A model generated the notes under the pieces. It ran no database searches. It was not told the DNA's origin and saw nothing but the letters and a program-made list of their open reading frames with translations. Shown one piece after another: positions 53,241 to 60,736 of a DNA stretch of 64,000 bases. The first letter of the stretch is position 1. Each line of letters begins with the position of its first letter. This stretch comes from Undibacterium parvum (GTDB lineage Bacteria; Pseudomonadota; Gammaproteobacteria; Burkholderiales; Burkholderiaceae_D). The stretch spans positions 434,001 to 498,000 of the forward strand of contig NZ_CP034464.1 of assembly GCF_003955735.1 (NCBI RefSeq). The letters are read 5' to 3'. Both the position numbers and the translations under genes were made by a program.

Positions 53241-53885
53241 TATCACGCAAATAGAAAACTTACACTATTTTCCGTTTATTTTTTAAAATTAATTGACTGA
53301 GAAAAACAAAAAAATTTGAATAAAGCCCCTCCACACAAGCACCCAAAAGACGCCCAGACTTGCGCCCAAAAAGGTCTCTGGAAAATATAAAATCGAAGAA
53401 AATAAATTGCCAAAAAAAAATATTTATGCAACCATACGGTTTGCCGATAGCGGCGTGATAAACAGCTGTACACAAACAACTCTGACATTTTTAAAATGCG
53501 CAGAGAACACATTAAAAAATTGAACTACTCAATTTTTTAATGCTCGCCCATGATGGCATCGACTTTATTGTCAATATTTGAAAATCATCTTTTTAATAAA
53601 GGTGGTTTGCCTTAATATTGCAAATCTAAAAACTTCAACTTGAAAAATAAATCTCTTGTCGACCGAACTTTGTCGTCTTGAATCTATTTCTTCGTCACAA
53701 AAATTAAGTTTCAAACATCTCTTTTCTTGTTTAAAAACTTAATCAAATAACACCCTTCAAAAAAAATTCACATATTGAATGTGTTCATGCATTCAACTAC
53801 ATCACTTCAAAAATTTCTCAAGCAAGCTACAAAGTAAAAAATAGGTAGATGAGTCCGCACCTTCCGAAAAGGAAAAATGGGGCCA
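53241..53885. other. AT-rich non-coding stretch
   Basis: About 645 bases of strongly AT-rich sequence with no convincing reading frame on either strand; open frames at 53260-53512 (minus) have no ribosome site. It lies between the repeat array and a terminator-like hairpin, and could be a melting region, a small RNA or simply decayed DNA. Confidence 0.5.
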
Positions 53886-53914
53886 GTCGTGCATGCTTGC
53901 ACGCCGACTTTTTT
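53886..53914 (+). terminator. Terminator-like hairpin in non-coding DNA
   Basis: Inner stem CGTGCA-TGCT-TGCACG with outer GTC/GAC pairing (one bulge), followed by TTTTTT. No reading frame ends upstream of it within 600 bases, so the transcript it would end is either the end of a small RNA or an attenuated leader of the recombinase operon that starts about 70 bases later. Confidence 0.6.
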
Positions 53915-53986
53915 AGTCGTTGATCTTACGCTTTATATTTTTACGCTTTATTTTTTCACATTTGCTAAATTTTTGGAGGACGATAT

Positions 53987-54277
53987 ATGAGACACCGAAT
54001 ACCGGACGCTTCTGCACAATTAGACATCGATCAACTTTGCAGTAAAGACAAACTAAACAAAAAACCACGGTCATTTTCAAATCAAACATTGGCGCAACAT
54101 GCTGCGCTAATACTGGCGTGGGCAAAAGCACGCGGCAGCTCAAAAAGAAAAGTCTCTCGACTTATTTTACAAAAACTCGGGTTAAGCACTAGTCCCGATC
54201 AAGTTTATCGTTTTGTAAAAAGCATCAATGGTGGAATTTGGCCACACAAAAAGACACGCAAAGTCGGAGACGAATAA
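53987..54277 (+). CDS. Small basic protein, first gene of the recombinase operon
   Basis: A 96-residue very basic protein without membrane segments. The central SNQTLAQHAALILAWAKARG and the following SSKRKVSRLILQKLGLS are helical, with the pattern QVYRFVKSINGG that resembles a helix-turn-helix. ATG 53987 follows a strong GGAGG seven bases upstream. Its stop (TAA, 54275-54277) overlaps the ATG of the recombinase gene (54277), so the two are translationally coupled. I cannot name the family; a DNA-binding accessory factor for the recombinase is the simplest reading. Confidence 0.6.
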   Translation: MRHRIPDASAQLDIDQLCSKDKLNKKPRSFSNQTLAQHAALILAWAKARGSSKRKVSRLILQKLGLSTSPDQVYRFVKSINGGIWPHKKTRKVGDE

Positions 54278-55182
54278 TGACTAGTTTCCGCCCACCAGCA
54301 TCGCAAGCCAAGCACATTACATTGAAAAATGTTTCTCACGGCACATCGCGTCATAATCAAAAATCAAATTCGGGAAGCCCGAAAAGTATTTGCTCGATTG
54401 CAACTGAGAAAAAATACACAGGGTGCGTAAAGCGCCTTTTCGAGTGGTGCATACTAACAAAGAAATCGACTTCAACATCTCAAGTTACAGCGTACGTTGC
54501 AGAAGAATTTTTGAAGTCAAAAGCCAACTTTTGCGTGCAAAAAACACTCGATGGATATCGCCAATCAATTTCATTAGTATTTAATTTACAGCTGGACTAC
54601 GTCGTTAGCAAAGTAGATTCGCTGCTGACGCCGCGCGCGTATAGTCAACTTCAAATCGAACATCTACAAAAAAGCGCTTCCGCACCGCTCAGTTTTTCAA
54701 TTCGACTAGCTGCCTCCGCTGGTTTACGTGTGGTTGAATTAGATACGATCGCACTCGCTTCAGAAACGATGGAGGATCAGCGAGATTGGTTGTCGGAAAG
54801 GTTCTCTGGACTGTCGAATTATGTTGAGTATGTCGTTGTCGGCAAGGGTGGTTTAAGAAGAAAAATTTGCATTCCGAGCCCGCTTTCTGTTGAGCTGGAA
54901 AGCTATCGACTACCGGCTCCGACACGAAAAACACAAAGAGAAATTCATTACACAAAACGCTATTCAATCATTGGCGGACACAGTTTTTCACAACAGTTTT
55001 CACGATTGTCATTTCGTGAATTTGGATGGTCAACCGGTGCGCATGGTTTGCGTCACAGATATGCACAAGACAGAATCATGCAACTTCAAACCCAAGGATT
55101 CACCTGGGATTTTTCGCTGAAAATTGTCGCACAGGAAATGGGCCATTTTTCGACCGGCAATACTCTTACATACATGAGATAG
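54277..55182 (+). CDS. Tyrosine recombinase (phage-integrase family)
   Basis: A 301-residue site-specific recombinase. N-terminal core-binding domain (about 40-125) and catalytic domain (about 135-301). The catalytic set is complete: Arg in SAGLRVVEL (about 152), Lys in VVGKGGLRRK (about 194), His-x-x-Arg in GAHGLRHRYA (about 253-256), His in EMGHFS and the nucleophile Tyr in TYMR just at the C-terminus. ATG 54277 overlaps the preceding gene's stop. The final Tyr is only two residues from the end, as in small integron- or transposon-type recombinases. The target site is unknown. Another recombinase gene lies 350 bases downstream. Confidence 0.85.
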   Translation: MTSFRPPASQAKHITLKNVSHGTSRHNQKSNSGSPKSICSIATEKKYTGCVKRLFEWCILTKKSTSTSQVTAYVAEEFLKSKANFCVQKTLDGYRQSISLVFNLQLDYVVSKVDSLLTPRAYSQLQIEHLQKSASAPLSFSIRLAASAGLRVVELDTIALASETMEDQRDWLSERFSGLSNYVEYVVVGKGGLRRKICIPSPLSVELESYRLPAPTRKTQREIHYTKRYSIIGGHSFSQQFSRLSFREFGWSTGAHGLRHRYAQDRIMQLQTQGFTWDFSLKIVAQEMGHFSTGNTLTYMR

Positions 55183-55321
55183 CGTTTTTGCTACTTGCAA
55201 ACGAGTATTTATGAGATATCTTCAAATAGCTTGAATGATCGCATATATCGACCAAACATCTCAAAAAATAGGTATTTAAAATGGCACTGTATATCACTCA
55301 AAAAAAATTTTCTGGTGACAT

Positions 55322-55564
55322 ATGAATTCAAACTATTTATCAGCATTAGAGCTTGCAGATCTCGTCAACTGCAAAGTAAATCAGCGAAAAATCATGGAAG
55401 AATGGCTGAGCGCGAGACGTTGGAAATTTGAACTTGATAAAACTGGCTTACCAAAAGTTGCGAAAGCATATCACGATCGCAAAATGGGAATTAGCGACGA
55501 AAAACCACTGGAAAAATCACATCAAAAATATGCGGAAACCCCTAACCTCTCAGCCTTCACGTAA
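55322..55564 (+). CDS. DUF4224 domain protein (integrase-associated)
   Basis: An 80-residue protein. The pattern NSNYLSALELADLVNCKVNQ, then EEWLSARRWKFELDKTGLPK and AYHDRKMG fits DUF4224, the small protein encoded just upstream of, and overlapping, phage-type integrases. Its function is probably to assist or regulate the integrase. The ATG at 55322 follows GGTGACA with weak ribosome-site character. It overlaps the next gene by 35 bases (55530-55564), a normal arrangement for this pair. Confidence 0.8.
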   Translation: MNSNYLSALELADLVNCKVNQRKIMEEWLSARRWKFELDKTGLPKVAKAYHDRKMGISDEKPLEKSHQKYAETPNLSAFT

Positions 55565-56762
55565 AGAAGCGACCGGTGTCGATCGTCTATATAAACGTGT
55601 AGGCATGAGAAAAGTCTCTTTTTATTATCAATACTCAAACGGCACGTCAGAAACTCTTGCTGTCGCTGACATTGGCGATCGTCAGTCAATTACAGATGCT
55701 GAACGTACAGCGAAACGGCGAGCACTTAATATAAATCAAGGTCAAATTATTGCAGGATCAACCGAAGACATTATTGAACGATTCAAAATAGATATTGCAC
55801 CAACCCATTATCGTGACCAGTCAAAAGACGGCCTAGCAGTACGCCAAAGTGCCTATGCCAATCTGATAAAATTTTTTGGAAAGATGGCGCCAAGTGCTTT
55901 AAAAACGGTCCACGGGTACCAGTTTCTTGATGCCCGTGCAAAGGCTGGAGCTCCGGCGAAGGCAAATAAAGAATTGTCGTTAATGTCGACAATTTGTCAC
56001 TACGCGGTACGCTGGGGAACAATTGAAGCAAATCCCTTCTTGGGCATGATGCAAAATAAAACAGATAAAAATTCTAGGGCGATATCCCGCAGCCAAATCG
56101 TTAGATTTTACTTGTGGTCACTGCATCAAACACCAACGATCCGAAACGTCGGATGTGCGGCAATGTTCTGTTATTTAACAGGTTTTCGTTCATCCGAAGT
56201 CCGACCATTTTGTGTGGATGGACTGCAAAATGACGGAGTGAAAGTGACTAGTGCCAAGCGAAAAAAGGGAGAAATTGAGGTCGTCAAATTACGAGAATGG
56301 TCCACTCGCTTACGCACTGTCGTTGCCAGGGCAAAACAAACCCATAGCACTGCGGTGATGTATTTATTTGCAAATACAGCTGGCGGAGCATACACGCGCA
56401 GCGGTTGGGGATCTGTCTGGGCTGACGCAATGTTTCTATGGATAGCCTCATTCGACTCAATTGTCGCGGCTGAACTCACACGAAAACGCGAATGGGAAGT
56501 CGCATATAAACTCGCTTATGACAAATCAAAAAAAGAAAATACACCTCACCCGACAAATAAAATCGCTAAATTTGAAGCATCGATAAAATTATTAGAGCAT
56601 CAAGATTATTTTACATTGCAGGATGTTCGGCCGGCTGCAATCACAACCAAGTTACGCAATCGGAACGCAGATGCATACGATTTTGCAGCGCACGCTAATC
56701 CAGCAACAACGCATAAACATTACGATCGTAGGAAAGAGAAAATAGCGAGTGCGACTGAGTAG
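55530..56762 (+). CDS. Phage-type tyrosine recombinase (integrase) at tRNA-His
   Basis: A 410-residue integrase of the DUF4224-partner group. N-terminal DNA-binding regions occupy about 1-170. The catalytic domain (about 190-405) has Arg in LTGFRSSEVRP (about 215), a Lys-containing strand (SAKRKKGEIEV), the second Arg in LQDVRPAAIT where the usual first His of HxxR is Gln, and AAHANPATTHKHYDRR carrying the His and nucleophile Tyr. The ATG at 55530 lies within the end of the DUF4224 gene. The stop is only 88 bases from the 3' end of tRNA-His, a classic position for an integrase relative to its attachment site. Confidence 0.87.
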   Translation: MRKPLTSQPSRKEATGVDRLYKRVGMRKVSFYYQYSNGTSETLAVADIGDRQSITDAERTAKRRALNINQGQIIAGSTEDIIERFKIDIAPTHYRDQSKDGLAVRQSAYANLIKFFGKMAPSALKTVHGYQFLDARAKAGAPAKANKELSLMSTICHYAVRWGTIEANPFLGMMQNKTDKNSRAISRSQIVRFYLWSLHQTPTIRNVGCAAMFCYLTGFRSSEVRPFCVDGLQNDGVKVTSAKRKKGEIEVVKLREWSTRLRTVVARAKQTHSTAVMYLFANTAGGAYTRSGWGSVWADAMFLWIASFDSIVAAELTRKREWEVAYKLAYDKSKKENTPHPTNKIAKFEASIKLLEHQDYFTLQDVRPAAITTKLRNRNADAYDFAAHANPATTHKHYDRRKEKIASATE

Positions 56763-56850
56763 TCGTTGGAAAGTTTGATTTTTCGTTGGAAAGTTAAACA
56801 AAAGGGCTACAAGCCTAAACTTGTAACCCTTTGATTTACAACGAATTCGG

Positions 56851-56927
56851 TGGGGTGGACGATGGGGCTCGAACCCACGACAACAGGAATCACAATCCTG
56901 GACTCTACCAACTGAGCTACGACCACC
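56851..56927 (-). tRNA. tRNA-His (anticodon GUG)
   Basis: The minus strand folds into a 77-nt tRNA with encoded CCA. The anticodon loop TTGTGAT in stem CAGGA/TCCTG gives GTG, which reads His codons. The extra 5' G (-1) opposite C73 is specific to tRNA-His. D stem GCTC/GAGT and T stem GTGGG/CCCAT with TTCGAGC loop are normal. In the acceptor stem, GTGGTCG faces CGTCCAC, so position 5-68 is a U-U mismatch; an A5 would pair fully with U68. The integrase gene ends 88 bases past the 3' end of this tRNA. Confidence 0.93.
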
Positions 56928-57049
56928 ACTGAAATCTCTCAATTGCGCTGCAACTGAGACACAAATTATACGAGTGACTCGGATTTTTGGCAAGCACTTT
57001 TTACTTTACTTGCTTTTGGAGCACTGCCCCTCACTCTTCAGTGAAAAAA

Positions 57050-57073
57050 AGCCCACGATGCGTGTCGTGGGCT
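57050..57073 (-). terminator. Intrinsic terminator-like hairpin
   Basis: Stem AGCCCACGA / TCGTGGGCT with a six-base loop; on the minus strand it is followed by TTTTTTT. It lies about 310 bases past the dusA stop and 122 bases before the 5' end of tRNA-His. It would end transcripts from dusA or an unseen small RNA. On the minus strand at 57285-57355 a hydrophobic frame (LVVSSLLLSIVLNMEVLATE) appears but lacks an in-frame ATG. Confidence 0.7.
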
Positions 57074-57381
57074 GAACTCACTTCAAAAGCGAGATGAGGG
57101 GTCGTGCAATGAAACAGGATCATTATATGACCTAGCGCCGCCAATCATTAGCACATTTACATTTAATTACGAATTAACGAAAACGGAAACATTCGCACAA
57201 GTTAAACTGCATTTTTCCGTCAGCGCTATTTAGGCGCCTGGCCTTCACCTTAATTTCTAAGCATTCTATGATCTCGCGCTTCAGTAGCGAGCACTTCCAT
57301 ATTTAGCACGATAGAAAGCAGCAAACTGCTTACGACAAGAATAAGTCCGTCATTTTTCTCATACGACTACCTCTAAGTGCT

Positions 57382-58461
57382 TTATTTTTGATGAGGTGGA
57401 TGCGTGATCAAATGCATTTCATGATCCTGTGCCGATTGCTCAACACGCAACAACGCATCCAATAGAATGTCAGGATTTCCTAAGGCTAATTTTTTAGTGT
57501 CCGACAAGGTTTGTCGGAAGGCGCGCGCGCCTATCATGCCCATGGTCAAACCCAACATGTGGCGGGTAATGCCATTTAACTTGAGCCCTTTCCCCTCCCG
57601 ATAATGCTCGATCAACTGCTGCCGAATGTATGGCAACATGGCACGTATTACTTCCTCGCGCGATTTGACAGGGCTATCGTCGCCATAGTAACGGGCATCA
57701 AAACTGGCCATCAAGTATGGATTGTGGTAGGCCTCACGTCCCAGCATCACACCATCAACATGCTGCAGGTGCAGATCTATCTCAGCGGTAGTTTTAATCC
57801 CGCCATTGATAAGAATTTCCAGTTGCGGAAAATCCTTTTTCAACTGGTAAGCATAGTCGTATTTAAGAGGGGGAATCTCGCGATTTTCTTTCGGAGTGAA
57901 ACCCTTCAAGATAGCGTTTCGAGCGTGAACCACAAAGGTAGAACAACCAGCGTCTGCCACTTGCCCCACAAAATCACGCACGAAATCATAGGATTGCACA
58001 TCATCAATACCAATGCGATGCTTGACCGTTACATCAATACTCACAGCGTCACGCATCGCTTTGACACAATCGGCAACCAAGGCTGGCTCGGACATCAGGC
58101 AGGCACCAAAAGAGCCTTTCTGCACGCGCTCTGAGGGGCAACCACAGTTCAGGTTAATTTCGTCGTAACCCCACTGCTCACCCAGCTTGGCGCTATGCGC
58201 TAATTCTGCAGGATCACTACCACCGAGCTGCAGAGCAACCGGATGCTCTTCCTGATTAAAATCAAGCTGACGGGCGACGTCCCCATGAATCAAGGACCCC
58301 GTAGTCACCATCTCAGTGTACAACCAGGTATGGCGACTGATGTGACGATGAAAAAGTCGGCAGTGTCTATCACTCCAATCCATCATGGGAGCGACAGATA
58401 TTCGTCTTGACGGTTTGATCGGGCCACTTGTTTTGGCTACTGGAAATATGAGGTTTTTCAC
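57382..58461 (-). CDS. dusA: tRNA-dihydrouridine(20/20a) synthase DusA
   Basis: A 359-residue FMN enzyme of TIM-barrel fold. It reduces U20 and U20a in tRNA D-loops with NADPH. The signature SVAPMMDWSDRHCRLFHR opens the protein (about residues 20-38), YDEINLNCGCPSERVQKG with the catalytic Cys (NCGCPS, about 103-109) is the family motif, and GGIKTTAEIDLHLQHVDGVM plus GREAYHNPY mark the phosphate site. The segment SVDVTVKHRIGID-like (here IDVTVKHRIGID) and the C-terminal tRNA-binding helices give a standard DusA length. Start ATG 58461. It is near, but transcribed independently of, tRNA-His, which is on the same strand. Confidence 0.94.
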   Translation of the reverse strand: MKNLIFPVAKTSGPIKPSRRISVAPMMDWSDRHCRLFHRHISRHTWLYTEMVTTGSLIHGDVARQLDFNQEEHPVALQLGGSDPAELAHSAKLGEQWGYDEINLNCGCPSERVQKGSFGACLMSEPALVADCVKAMRDAVSIDVTVKHRIGIDDVQSYDFVRDFVGQVADAGCSTFVVHARNAILKGFTPKENREIPPLKYDYAYQLKKDFPQLEILINGGIKTTAEIDLHLQHVDGVMLGREAYHNPYLMASFDARYYGDDSPVKSREEVIRAMLPYIRQQLIEHYREGKGLKLNGITRHMLGLTMGMIGARAFRQTLSDTKKLALGNPDILLDALLRVEQSAQDHEMHLITHPPHQK

Positions 58462-58675
58462 TTTAATCCTGATTTACTGACACTGGGCGCACCGCCCCCA
58501 ATAGCGATGACTTAACGACTGGGCATAGGGAGTATCGACTGGCGAAAGCGACGACATCAGCGTCACTTTGTAAGGGTGTGCAGTTTATCAGTAAATTGAA
58601 TAAGGCCAAAACTCTAGGGCTGAGCGGGACGCAAGAATTGTGCTTGTGAATACAAAACTGAAATCCGGCTCATAA

Positions 58676-58704
58676 AAAAGAGCGCCGCAGCGCTCTTTTA
58701 TTGC
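58676..58704 (-). terminator. Terminator after the first PEP-CTERM gene
   Basis: Perfect stem AAAAGAGCGC / GCGCTCTTTT with a four-base loop (CGCA on plus). Its A/T-flanked arms make it act in both directions. It lies 35 bases beyond the stop of the 58734-59294 gene. Confidence 0.88.
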
Positions 58705-58733
58705 AACAACGTCAAGCAACTACTAATCAGCTA

Positions 58734-59294
58734 TTATGCCAAAAAAGTAGATGTCTTTTGTTGACGACGGCGGCTGATTGCACCGATCACGCCCAAGCCA
58801 GCCAACAGCATTGCGTAGGTTTCTGCTTCTGGCACTGGAGGCGTCATGCTGGAAACATTTAGAGACAATTTATACTGGCCCAAATTTAGCAATGGGCCAT
58901 TCGCTTTACCAGAGATGGTCGCAAAATAATTACCTGCTGACAAAGAGTTGAACGAATTATTCAAACCTAGGCCAAGCAAATGAGTATGCGCAGCATCAGA
59001 AAACAAAGAAAATTTCAGATTTTTGATACTAGTGACGTCAAAAAGACCTAAGAAAGAGATATTCAATTTCTCCGTTTTTGTACCCAAATTACTCATGTTT
59101 GCGAGAGTGAATTTAAAGTCATCTGAGAATTTATTCTGATGAATCGCGCTATAAGTTGTCGTGCCTTCGGCCAAAGTACCAAGATCAATCACTGGTGCTG
59201 CTTGCGCAGTTGCAGAGATAGTCAAGCCCGCTACCAGAGACAAAGCGCCCAGTAGTTTTGGTGTAGCAGATGCTACGGTATTGAATACATTCAT
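58734..59294 (-). CDS. FxDxF-type PEP-CTERM sorting-domain protein
   Basis: A 186-residue exported protein. Signal peptide MNVFNTVASATPKLLGALSL with VAGLTISATAQAAP cleaved near residue 33. The mature domain has FSDDFKFTLANMSN, the FxDxF motif, and a beta-sandwich typical of the group. The C-terminus is the exosortase signal: VPEAETYAMLLAGLGVIGAI then RRRQ. PEP-CTERM proteins are processed by exosortase and linked with exopolysaccharide and cell-surface organisation. ATG 59294 is preferred because a leader of 10 residues otherwise precedes the signal. The PEP triad is degenerate (PEAE). It is a paralogue of the next gene upstream. Confidence 0.88.
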   Translation of the reverse strand: MNVFNTVASATPKLLGALSLVAGLTISATAQAAPVIDLGTLAEGTTTYSAIHQNKFSDDFKFTLANMSNLGTKTEKLNISFLGLFDVTSIKNLKFSLFSDAAHTHLLGLGLNNSFNSLSAGNYFATISGKANGPLLNLGQYKLSLNVSSMTPPVPEAETYAMLLAGLGVIGAISRRRQQKTSTFLA

Positions 59295-59548
59295 ATTGTC
59301 CAACCTTAAAAATTTTATCAACAATTAGTCATCAACGTCATCTGCCCAAATTAGCAAAAAAGGCAGTCAACAACTAACACGGTACAACTGCTACTATTTT
59401 AGGCTTTTTAGTTATCCAAAAAACCATAAAGTGTTACTAGATGTAAGCCTATGAATACTTCATCGCCTTACCAAACATCCACTCTTGCAACACTCCATTT
59501 TTGCCTATCAAATTATGTCAAATTAACTATTTGATAACAAAATTTTCA

Positions 59549-59580
59549 AAAAAATGAGGCTCTTTTAGCCTCATTTTTTT
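59549..59580 (-). terminator. Terminator after the second PEP-CTERM gene
   Basis: Stem AAAAATGAGGC / GCCTCATTTTT with loop TCTTTTA, lying about 12 bases beyond the stop at 59592. A/T arms on both sides give bidirectional character. Confidence 0.88.
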
Positions 59581-59591
59581 CTTCGCTTTTA

Positions 59592-60179
59592 TTAAGCGGC
59601 AAAAGCAGATGGTCCAACATTTTTACGGCGACGGCTAAGTACCGCGATCAAACCTAAACCAGCCAGCATCATTGCATAGGTTTCTGGTTCTGGAACTGCG
59701 GATACAGTCATGCTACCTGCATAAGTCCCACCACCAGTGCCATATGCATTTCCTTTGATGTCGACATGGTAATTACCAGCAGCGACTTTCAAGAAGTCGT
59801 GATCCAAAGGAGAAGAAGAGCCAATTACCAAGGTATTTGCTTGACCAAAGAAACCCATCGATTGTGAATTTTTTCCCGCGATATCATGGAACAACTCAAA
59901 CGACAGTCCCGAAATATCTTTCTTAGCTGTTGCAGGAAAAGAGATCAGGCTAAATGACAGGTCGCTGGTACCGCCAAAAGAAAAACTAAATGTGTCGAAA
60001 AAAATCGCTTGTTTGGTAAAAGTATTACCGAAGCCAAAAGTTTTCGGATCATCTTCAGCTACGGTTAATTTAATCACACTAGCATTCGCAGCCGCAGAGA
60101 TCGACAAGCCGGCAACAAGAGACAAAGCGCCCAAAAATTTTGGCGCGAGGGAAAGCGTCAATTTAATTAATTTAAACAT
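59592..60179 (-). CDS. FxDxF-type PEP-CTERM sorting-domain protein
   Basis: A 195-residue exported protein. Signal MFKLIKLTLSLAPKFLGALS then VAGLSISAAANAS, cleavage near residue 34. The FxDxF motif appears as FFDTFSFSFGG, then the beta-rich domain with GNYHVDIKGNAYGTGGG. The C-terminal exosortase tag is VPEPETYAMMLAGLGLIAVL followed by RRRKN. ATG 60179 follows AGAAGAGA; an upstream start at 60221 would add a non-signal leader. It and the 58734 gene share the whole architecture, and each has its own terminator. No exosortase gene is in the window, but sugar-nucleotide genes follow at 60.7-63.3 kb. Confidence 0.9.
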   Translation of the reverse strand: MFKLIKLTLSLAPKFLGALSLVAGLSISAAANASVIKLTVAEDDPKTFGFGNTFTKQAIFFDTFSFSFGGTSDLSFSLISFPATAKKDISGLSFELFHDIAGKNSQSMGFFGQANTLVIGSSSPLDHDFLKVAAGNYHVDIKGNAYGTGGGTYAGSMTVSAVPEPETYAMMLAGLGLIAVLSRRRKNVGPSAFAA

Positions 60180-60651
60180 TGAGATATCTCTTCTAAAAGG
60201 TGGAGGGTGAGCCACACACATGGTGCGAATTCAAATAGATTAATTTGAACAATCAATTAATTGGTAATTAATCAATGCATAAAAAAACCAAAGCGCATAC
60301 TAGCATGCAAGCAATTCAACTTAGTTCCAAAACAATAAGTTTTCTGAATATTTTCCTTGCTTTTTACTATTTGCTGAAAAACAATTCCGTTCGGCAATCT
60401 ATTTTTTAAAATTAAACCACTAAATCAAATACTTAGCTAATTTTTACGTTAAACAAAAATAAGAGAAGCAAACGGGTTTTTATACTAAAAATCAAAAACG
60501 ATCCTCAAAAATTAATAAATCTACTCATTCGATACTAGATTTATTAAGTTCATTCTCGACATCCCACGGAACGCGTTGCCGTCCGTGTTGATGCAATTAG
60601 CTTACGAGTAGTTTATTTCCGCTTGATGACAAATAAACCTTTTTCCCATAA
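60180..60651. promoter_or_regulatory. AT-rich region upstream of the PEP-CTERM gene
   Basis: About 470 bases with no supported gene. It should contain the promoter of the 60179 gene. The left half is strongly AT-rich (60230-60560). I see no clear sigma-54 or other named site. Confidence 0.4.
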
Positions 60652-60682
60652 AAAAACGCCCGCTATTCGCTAAGGCGTTTTT
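60652..60682 (-). terminator. Terminator after manC
   Basis: Stem AAAAACGCC / GGCGTTTTT with a 13-base loop; on the minus strand it continues into a T run. It lies about 55 bases after the manC stop. Confidence 0.8.
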
Positions 60683-60736
60683 CTGATGAATATCCGTCTT
60701 GCATCAACGATGCATGCCCGACTTTCCAGCGGTAAA

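Noticed and set aside
53260..53512. Overlapping minus-strand frames of 71-78 codons in the AT-rich stretch
   Set aside because: Composition follows the AT bias, no ribosome site, no recognisable motif.
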